Shown here: one piece after another, positions 56,900 to 64,000 of the stretch
How positions within the stretch are numbered: the stretch's first letter is position 1
How the letters are laid out: every line of letters begins with the position of its first letter
From: Allomyces macrogynus ATCC 38327
Lineage: Eukaryota > Blastocladiomycota > Blastocladiomycetes > Blastocladiales > Blastocladiaceae
DNA: 64,000 bases
Assembly: GCA_000151295.1 (NCBI GenBank)
Contig: GG745337.1
Location: forward strand, 1,186,998 to 1,250,997
Reading direction: 5' to 3'
The notes under the pieces: generated by a model
Told to the model about the DNA's origin: nothing
Databases searched by the model: none
The model's input: only the letters and a program-made list of their open reading frames with translations
Made by a program: the position numbers and the translations under genes

Positions 56900-59278
56900 A
56901 TGGCGTCGACCCCACCCACCCCCGCCGACTGCGGCACCGCGCCCGACTCGGCCCCACGCATACCCGCGATCCGGCAACGTCTCCTCGGCGAAGTGACGCG
57001 CGTGACGCGCGCCACGGCCCCCTTGAACCCCGAGGCCCTGCTTCTGCGTAAAGCCGAGGACCCGCAATTCGCGCGCGACCTGTCGGCGACCTCGCTCGCT
57101 TTACTGCAAGTCTCGAACCAGCTCTTCAAGTACCTTGCAGGCGAGACCAAAATCAAGCCCTTCAGTAATGCGGTCGACGTGCAGGACCGGTGGCTCGCTG
57201 CCGTCGAGGTCGTGGACCAGGCGCTCGACCGCGCCGACCACGCGCTCGACGACCTCTATGGCCGTAAGGCCCAGCACGCCGCGGCGAATGCGACGCCTAT
57301 GGTCGCCTCGATCAAGCAGCGCGACCGCACATTGAATGTCGTGCATGGCGCGTTGATTGCGCGGCCGCAGGAACAGTTTAAGGCCGACGTGGACAATTCC
57401 AAGACGGTGCCGTTCATTCCCAAACTCAAGGAAAAGCCGCACGCGAAAGTCCCGCTCGATTTTGGCGTGCCCGTCGAGGAAATGCCCGACCAGCCCGTCG
57501 ACCACGTTTTCCCGCACCCCTACACGCACGAGATTGCCACCCTCGAGTACCCGGAGACCATGTTTGCGTTGCCCGAGACGGAACCGGAAATGCCGGCGTC
57601 GCTCGAGAGCACGCCGTGCACGTGGGTCGATACCGTGGCCGCGCTCGAGAAAATGGTTGAGAAACTTGCTGCCGAGCCCGTGATCGCGATTGACTTGGAA
57701 CACCACTCGTACCGGTCGTACTTCGGGTTCCTGTGCCTGATGCAGGTCAGCACGCGCACCGAAGATTTCCTCGTCGATACGCTAACGCTGCGGGTCGACC
57801 TGCACCGGCTCAACACGGTCTTTGCCGACCCGAAAATCGTCAAGGTCCTGCACGGCGCCGAGTCGGACGTGATTTGGCTGCAGCGCGATCTCGGCTTGTA
57901 CCTCGTGAATTTGTTTGACACGTACCACGCGACCAAGATCCTGCGGTTCCCGGCCCACTCGCTCGCGTACTTGCTCAAGCACTATTGCCACGTCGACGCC
58001 GATAAGAAGTACCAGCTCGCCGACTGGCGGATTCGCCCATTGCCGCAGGACATGGTGCGGTACGCGCGCACCGACACGCACTACCTGCTCTACATCTACG
58101 ACAAGATGCGCACGGAACTGCTGCTCCAGGGCGACGCGGCGACACACAACCTGATGCGCGCGACCTTGCGGCAATCCAACGAGACGGCGCTCAAGGTGCA
58201 CCACAAGGACCGCTATGACGCCGAGTCTGGGCTCGGGTCGGAGGGCTGGTTCGGGTTGTACACCAAGTACAACAAACCGCTCACGAAACGCGCGTTCGAG
58301 GCATTCAAGGCGCTGCACCAGTGGCGCGACGAGATTGCGCGCGACGAAGACGAGTCCACCAAGTACGTCCTCCCCAACCATATGCTCTTCACGCTCGCCG
58401 ATGTCGGCCCCACGGACCCAACCGCCGTCCTCGCGTGCTGCACGCCGATCCCGCCGCTCGTGCGCACCTACGCCGCGGATATCGCATTGCTGATCCGGCA
58501 AGTGAACGACCGCGTCGCCCTTCTCGCCGACGCGAACGTGCCGGTCCCCGTCCCGCCAATGCCCGCGCCGACCCACGTGCGGTTCGATGACGATGCGGCG
58601 GCCAACGCGGCGCGGGTCGTAGAAGAGGTGGATGTCGAGCCGTACGTGCGCAAACATACGCCCGTGGCTGTCGCGGCCGTGCACCGGTCGTCCTTCTGGG
58701 GTAGCGCACCGCGTGTGCTCGCGAGTACGGCAAAGCCGGAGACGGCAAATGTCGTCAAGCAGATCGAGGCGATGCTCGTCACCGTCGAGGCCCTGTTGCC
58801 GAAATTGTGGCTCGGCGAGCAGGAGAAGCGCGAGGAGGTCGAGCCGGCGACGACGAGGGCACCGCACGAGCCCCCGGGCACGCACGTGTTTGTGCCCAAG
58901 GCGGCGCGGGCGAGTTCTGCAGCTTCCGCGGTCGCCGGCGAGGAGGAGGAGGCGTCAACGCCCGAGACCGAAAGTGAGCAGACGTTGCCGGACGTGATGG
59001 TTGTTGCACCCAACGCTGCCGCGGGAAAGGGTAAGGGCAAGAAGCGCAAGTTGCCCGCGGAGCAGACGGTCAAGTACGATTTTGGGTCCGCCGCGGCACC
59101 CATTTCCACGGATGCCGCACAACCGCCACCGGGGAAGAAGAGCAAGAATGATAAGGAGAGCAAAGGGTGGCACCCGTACCTCGAGCAGCCGGGTGGGGGG
59201 AGAAGTGGGCCTAAGCCGGCACGGTCCGGAGGAAAGAGTAAGGCGGGTGGCAAGAGCATGACGTTTGGGTCCAAGTGA
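56900..59278 (+). CDS. RRP6: RRP6/EXOSC10, nuclear exosome 3'-5' exoribonuclease
   Basis: A single exon of 792 residues from ATG 56900. Order: a PMC2NT-type N-terminal domain (PFSNAVDVQDRWLAAVEVVD); the DEDD-Y exonuclease with Exo I AIDLEHHSYRSY, Exo II HGAESDVIWLQRDLG and Exo III YARTDTHYLLYIYD; an HRDC domain (KRAFEAFKALHQWRDEIARD, KYVLPNHMLFTLAD); and a basic, low-complexity C-terminus with GKGKKRKLPAEQTVKYDFG that probably holds a nuclear signal and exosome-binding region. RRP6 trims rRNA, snoRNA and other nuclear RNAs. The frame is open upstream to 56597, but that would start 20 nt from the IFT57 ATG, and residues there are not family-like. Confidence 0.96.
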   Translation: MASTPPTPADCGTAPDSAPRIPAIRQRLLGEVTRVTRATAPLNPEALLLRKAEDPQFARDLSATSLALLQVSNQLFKYLAGETKIKPFSNAVDVQDRWLAAVEVVDQALDRADHALDDLYGRKAQHAAANATPMVASIKQRDRTLNVVHGALIARPQEQFKADVDNSKTVPFIPKLKEKPHAKVPLDFGVPVEEMPDQPVDHVFPHPYTHEIATLEYPETMFALPETEPEMPASLESTPCTWVDTVAALEKMVEKLAAEPVIAIDLEHHSYRSYFGFLCLMQVSTRTEDFLVDTLTLRVDLHRLNTVFADPKIVKVLHGAESDVIWLQRDLGLYLVNLFDTYHATKILRFPAHSLAYLLKHYCHVDADKKYQLADWRIRPLPQDMVRYARTDTHYLLYIYDKMRTELLLQGDAATHNLMRATLRQSNETALKVHHKDRYDAESGLGSEGWFGLYTKYNKPLTKRAFEAFKALHQWRDEIARDEDESTKYVLPNHMLFTLADVGPTDPTAVLACCTPIPPLVRTYAADIALLIRQVNDRVALLADANVPVPVPPMPAPTHVRFDDDAAANAARVVEEVDVEPYVRKHTPVAVAAVHRSSFWGSAPRVLASTAKPETANVVKQIEAMLVTVEALLPKLWLGEQEKREEVEPATTRAPHEPPGTHVFVPKAARASSAASAVAGEEEEASTPETESEQTLPDVMVVAPNAAAGKGKGKKRKLPAEQTVKYDFGSAAAPISTDAAQPPPGKKSKNDKESKGWHPYLEQPGGGRSGPKPARSGGKSKAGGKSMTFGSK

Positions 59279-59678
59279 AGGAATGGGCGCGACTGTCGAT
59301 GGACGTGGGGCTTGGATAAAGCGTGTCTTTTGTTTCCTTTTGTTCTGGTACGACGAAGGATCGTGTCGATCAGGGAGGCCTTTACGGAGGAAACGTGTAG
59401 GCGGGCCGAGGCCGCGAGATTGGAGGACATCGCGACCGAAAAGTCTGCAAAGCATGATTTAATTGAATGGATTGCGGATCGTGGGAATGGTACAAACGTG
59501 CATGACAATGAGCGTGGCAAGAGGACAGGAAGAAAAGGGATTCGAGTGAGCTGCACGTCGGCGTGTTGCGGAAAAGAGAGACAGAGCTAGGGTGGGATCA
59601 CAAACGAGTTGTCGTCACCATCGTCCTAATCGCACATCACGTCGGTCGCCATCATCATTAGCATCATCACGTTGCCCA
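59279..59678. other. Convergent 3' intergenic region
   Basis: About 400 nt between the 3' ends of RRP6 and the LPMO-like gene. No gene was recognised. Confidence 0.5.
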
Positions 59679-61080
59679 CTACCCCACCGGGGCCTCCCCC
59701 GCGTCGCCGTCAGCCGCCTCCGCGGGCACTGCCACCACGTCCTCGATTACGTCCGACGGCACGTCGGCGTACTCGTCCACCGCCTCTGTTGGCACCGGCG
59801 CGTCGTCGGTTGCAGTTGACCCGTTCGCGCGCGGCTGCAACGCGCCCTTGATCATCTGCTTGGCCATGATCCGGATCACCGTGCGGTGGGCCGGCGTGAG
59901 CGGCGGCTTCATAGCGGCGGCCTTGGGTGCGGGCACCGGCGTCGGCTTGGCCTTGGCCTTGCCCGGCGGGGTCACCGGCTTGTTCACCACGGGCTTGGAA
60001 ACGGGAGCGGGTACGGGCGTCGGCGTCGGGACGACCTTGACAGGCGGCTTGGTCACGGGCACGGCGGGCACCACCGGGACCTTGGTCGCGATCGGCACGG
60101 CCGCAGGAATCGTCGTTGTTGTCGCTGCCGGCTTCGCGGGCGCCGTGAAAACGGGCGTTTTCGTCACGCCCGGCGCCGCGAACGTCATCGACGACGACGT
60201 GATCACCGGCTTTGCCGCGGGAATCGCAGAAAAATGCCCAGCCAGTCCGGCGCGACACTCGGCAAGGGCAGACGGAATCCCAGACTTGTAGCTGCCATAG
60301 CATCCTTCGGGCATGCACTTGAACGGCGCGGGCGTGCCAAAGTACCGGCACTGCGTGCGGTCGGTTGGGTTGGCTGCGTCTCCGCCGAGGAACTGCGGGC
60401 AGGTGCCTGTCGGTTTCGCGACGACCGGCGCGCCGCCGCGCACGGTGAAGTCGTGGCACCCGGACCAGTCGGAAAGGCCACGGTCGGGCTGGCCGTAGTA
60501 GGACGCGCCCGAGAACCACATCCATTGCATCGTGTATTGCCTAGAGTTGGTGTGGGAAGGCCGCGGCGTCAGTCGTAGTGTCCGGTACCTGCCGTGGCAA
60601 TGAGAGAGAGCGCGCGCAAACGTACCCGTCCTTGAGGTACGCTGGCACCGTCACCGTTGCGTTACACGGATTCGAATCCGGCGTGCCCGGGATCGGGTCC
60701 GGCCCATTCAAGTCGCGCGGATCGCCCGACTTGCACGTCGACTCGTGGCACGTGTAGAGCACTACGTTCTTCTCGAAATTGGAAAACGTAGTGTCCGAAT
60801 CGAATGGTATGATCGAAAAGCGCACAAACCCGGCGGGGTGGTTGTTGCGCGACCATGAGACGGGCACCGGTTGGCCGCGTGCGTAAACGTTGGCCGCTGG
60901 TCGTGCACCGGCTTTCGGTACGAACCCGCACGGCTCGCAGTTGTCGGCGGACGCACAGAACCCGGGCGACCGTGCTTCGGGTGTGAGCAGGCGCGCGTGC
61001 GCGTCGGCGACGGTCGCGAGGGATGCGGCGAGGACGACGGCCGCGAGGAGGGCGAGTGATAGGGAGGTTGTCGAAGGCAT
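59679..61080 (-). CDS. Secreted LPMO-like (chitin-binding type-4/AA15-like) protein with Pro/Lys/Val tail
   Basis: Exons 60626-61080 and 59679-60540 join to 438 residues. The signal peptide (TTSLSLALLAAVVLAASLA) ends ATVADA, leaving His as residue 1 of the mature protein (HARLLTPEARSP), the first ligand of a copper histidine brace. A second candidate His lies in SWSRNNHPAGFVRFSI. Cys-rich blocks (FCASADNCEPCGF, YTCHESTCKSG, NPCNATVTVP) and QYTMQWMWFSGASYYG then SGCHDFTV fit lytic polysaccharide monooxygenase-like chitin-binding type-4 proteins. A Cys-containing module (CPQFLGG, KCMPEGCYGSYKSG) follows, then about 100 residues of Pro/Val/Lys/Thr linker and a short helix (RTVIRIMAKQMIKGAL). Such enzymes oxidatively cleave chitin or cellulose; activity here is inferred only from the His arrangement. 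The stop is TAG. Confidence 0.72.
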
Positions 61081-62146
61081 GGTCGGAAGATGATGAGTGG
61101 AGATGGCGGGACAAATGATGATTGTGGAGGACGTTGCGAGACGAAAGTCGCTTGAGATCAAGTCGAGCGGTCGAGTGGTCCGAAAGCGTCGACCGCGGAA
61201 GAAGATTGGGGGCAAAAAGAGAGCAGCTCGGAAGCAGCGAAGAGAAGGAGCGGATGCGGGGTGCGCGCCGGCTTTGTGCGGTGGCAGTCAGTGGTGGTCG
61301 GTCAGCTGGTGTTGGTGTGCCCAGAGCGGGCGTGCACGGAGAGCAAACTGCGGACCGCGGACAGTGCGCACGGAGATCCGAGCACAAAAGGCACACGAAG
61401 GTTGGTGCCGAGGTGGGAGCGCGCAGCGGGCACGTCTCCCGTCGACGCTCGCGTCGAGGTGGGAGAGCTGAGCGGGCAACGCGTCTCGCGCGTTCGTCTC
61501 GCGGCAAGACTGACCTTTACGTAAAAATCCATCAGATATCACTTCCGCATTTTGACGCTGCTGCTCTCCCACTCCCCTCCACGTCCTTCGCCTCCTACGC
61601 CACTCCAACGTCGCCCGCCATTTTTCCGGTGCCCACCGCGCGGACAGAGTGCACGCAAGCGTACGCTACGTACGCCGAGCGGCCTCATGACCACGGCTGG
61701 AGCCGGCCGTGCCCGTTTGGCCGGGTCGCCGTTCACGCCAGAGCAGGGCAAGTTGAACGCCGGTGGAGACCCCGTTCGTTCAACGTACCGTTCCGGCCTT
61801 GCCCGACACGCGTGTTCCCCCCGCGCGTTCGAAAAATAAATCAAGCACCACCAAATTCGGGGTCGACGTTCAGTCGTGTTGCACAGCAGCGGTGCGGGAC
61901 GCGCCGCCACCGCGGCAGCGTGCAGGGCCAGTTTAGCATGTATTTACAACCTGCAGACGCCGCCGTTCCGGCCCGCCCCTTTTCGCGAGGCGAGCCACCA
62001 GTCGCTCCTCCCTCCCTCCATCTGCGCGCTCGCTCTTTGCTCTCGACACGTTCTCGACGCTCAACCGAAAAGCGGACCCCACGCGCGCCCGCTCTCCCCA
62101 ACTTTTCCGCTCTCTCTCTTCGCGCTCCACCTGCTCGTGATAAACC
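61081..62146. other. Divergent intergenic region
   Basis: About 1.07 kb between divergent starts of the LPMO-like and carnitine acyltransferase genes. A long plus-strand frame (61122-62150) is Arg/Ser/Ala-rich without domain content and overlaps the downstream ATG; I treat it as chance. Confidence 0.45.
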
Positions 62147-64000
62147 ATGACCGACATCAACCTGGACCCGCCCACGGACCACGCCGACGCTGCGCCCGAC
62201 GCGGAGACGCACCCGCTCAAGGCTGCCGCTGCTCAGGCCGACGCCGACGCTACGCAAGAGGCTAACGGCGCCAATGGCGCGCACCACGACGGCGAAGAGG
62301 CGTCTGCCGAGCCCGCCGCCAACGGCCATGACGGCCATGTCGATGTGGAACCCGTACCTGAGTCGCAAGACGCGCGCAACGGCACCGACCGCCAAGTCGA
62401 ACCCGAAACCGAGACCGCGCCTGAACCGGAACCCGAAGCCGTCGCCGAACCCGTCCCTCGCGGCCCGCTCTACGCGCAGCAGTCGTCACTGCCCCCCCTG
62501 CCCGTTCCGGATCTCGACGCGACCTTGAAAAAGTACCTGCAAACCGTGCGCCCGCACGTCGATGATGCCAGCTACGCGCAGACCGAGTCCGTTGTCGCCG
62601 AGTTTCTCGCCAACCAAGGCCCGGAACTGCAGGAGCGGCTGCTCGCGCGCGCGCAAGAGTGTAACGCTCGCGGCACGTCGTGGCTGGCCGAATGGTGGAA
62701 CGACGTGGCCTACCTCGGGTACCGCGACCCTGTCGTGCTCAATGTCAACTACTTCATTCACATGGTGGATGACCGCCGCGTGCGGAATAAGCCCCTCGCG
62801 CGTGCCGCCGCGTTGGTGCATGCGACGGCCGAGTTTCGCGCTAAAGTGCTCGAGTACGTTTTGCATTTTTGGCGTTTTTGCGACTGGTGGTGTTGGGGAG
62901 GGGGGGGGGGTGGTGCGAGATACTGCCAGATATTCTGACGTGCGGCGTTTGATTGTCAATAGCGAGTCGCTCGAGCCCGAAATGATGCGCGGCGGGATCC
63001 CGCTGTGCTCCAAGCAGTACCACTACATGTTTCATTCGTGCCGTGTGCCCGCGGCACCGCGCGATACCTACAAGTCGTACGACCCGGAGACCCACCCGAC
63101 GGTCGTCGTGATTCGGAAAAACCAGTTTTTTGTTATGGACTTAATGCACCGCGACGGTGAGTTGCTCACGCCCGAGGAAATCTACGTGTACGCATCCGCA
63201 ATAATCCATTCCCGCCGTTCGCTTTCCTACTTTGGTCGCCGTGCGAAACTGATAACTCCGCCCCATGCCGATTAGCCAACTCGACCGTATCGTGGAACTC
63301 GCGGGCACACACACGGAACTCGCCATCGGCGCACTGACGACCGCGCACCGCGACACGTGGGCGGCCGTACACGGTCAACTCGCCGCGATCCCTGGCAACC
63401 AGGCCGCGCTCGAGGCGATTGAATCGTCGGCGTTTGTGCTGTGCCTCGACGACTCGGCACCCGTGACCCGCTCCCAAGTGGCACGCGCCGCATGGCACGG
63501 CGACGGCCGCAACCGGTGGTTCGACAAGCCCGTGCAACTGATCGTCTGGGCCAACGGCAAAGCCGCGCTCAATGGCGAACACGCCATGATGGACGCGACC
63601 CCGACGGGCCGCCTTGCCGAATGGATTGCGAAACGTGCGGCGGGATTGCCGGCGGTGCAGGTCGGCCACGACGCGCGTCCCGTGCTCGAGTCGACGCTGC
63701 CGCCACTGACCAAGATCGAGTTCATGGTCACGTCCCGTCTGGCCCAGGCCGTGCGGGAAGCCGAGGTGCGGTTCGATACGGATGTCGCGCACCACGACCT
63801 GTTTGTGATGGCCTGGGACGGGTACGGCAAGGAAACGATCAAGACGTTCAAGGTGTCGCCCGACGGGTTCGTGCAAATGGCGTTGCAACTCGCGTATTAC
63901 AAGATGTACGGCCATACCGCGCCCATGTACGAGACGGCACAGACGCGCAAGTTCTTGCACGGACGCACCGAAACAGGACGCACCGTCTCGGTCGCGTCGG
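62147..64000 (+). CDS. Carnitine acyltransferase (CRAT-like), 3' end outside window
   Basis: Exons 62147-62853, 62963-63187 and 63276 to beyond 64000. The first 100 residues are acidic, Ala/Glu/Pro-rich and not family-like. The choline/carnitine acyltransferase fold then begins at LPPLPVPDLDATLKKYLQTV, with SWLAEWWNDVAYLGYRDPVV, NYFIHMVDD, PLCSKQYHYMFHSCRVP, and the catalytic His in NGEHAMMDATPTGRLAEWI. The FQMALQLAYYKMYG-type block (VQMALQLAYYKMYGHTAP, ETAQTRKFLHGRTE) follows, and the window ends inside the next conserved segment. The family exchanges acyl groups between CoA and carnitine for transport between peroxisome, cytosol and mitochondria. There is no obvious mitochondrial presequence at this start. 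Intron 1 is 109 nt with a G11 run; intron 2 is 88 nt. Confidence 0.92.

Noticed and set aside
61122..62150. Plus-strand 342-codon frame upstream of carnitine acyltransferase
   Set aside because: Compositionally GC-driven, ends four nucleotides into the next gene's start region, and has no conserved motif.

Overview
The window is GC-rich (roughly 60% or more G+C) nuclear DNA of a fungus. Genes are close together on both strands, and coding regions are cut by short introns (mostly 52-109 nt) with GTACGT/GTGCGT-type donors, CTGAC/CTAAC-like branch points and TAG/CAG acceptors. An intraflagellar-transport gene (IFT57) shows that the organism builds a cilium, so it is a zoosporic early-diverging fungus. 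Very high GC, tiny introns and multi-membrane receptors with bacterial-type binding domains suggest Blastocladiomycota (Allomyces/Catenaria-like); that lineage call is an inference.

Layout. 0-6 kb: a Gln/Pro-rich protein, then a five-exon acyl-CoA oxidase. 6-14 kb: a paladin-type phosphatase gene with several lesions, then an RDD-domain membrane protein. 14-20 kb: a foldback repeat, an ACOT9-type acyl-CoA thioesterase, an FSP1/AIFM2-like oxidoreductase and a decayed membrane-protein gene. 20-29 kb: a large receptor-like protein (OpuAC-like binding domain, Cys-rich module, multiple membrane segments), then the divergent pair cactin/RIO2. 29-38 kb: a DUF4097 repeat protein, a small unknown protein, a HAPSTR1-like protein divergent from NBP35, and a membrane protein with a long Ser/Ala-rich tail. 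39-46 kb: a SIR2 deacetylase, a truncated FSP1-like pseudogene and an Lgl/tomosyn (SRO7) homologue. 46-48.8 kb: a strikingly CpG-depleted, gene-poor insertion. 48.8-64 kb: MO25, endosulfine, a secreted GPI-tailed zincin protease, IFT57, RRP6, an LPMO-like secreted protein and a carnitine acyltransferase that runs off the end.

The genes do not form one pathway. Themes are lipid/acyl-CoA metabolism (acyl-CoA oxidase, thioesterase, carnitine acyltransferase), RNA and ribosome biogenesis (cactin, RIO2, RRP6, NBP35), polarity and secretion (Lgl, MO25), cell cycle (endosulfine), and secreted or surface proteins (receptor, LPMO-like, zincin). Frame breaks are concentrated in a few genes (paladin, the 18.6-19.8 kb membrane gene, the FSP1-like copy). 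Single breaks also occur in RDD, Lgl and possibly the receptor, so both real decay and assembly indels must be considered. All exon structures were derived by eye from splice signals and frame continuity.
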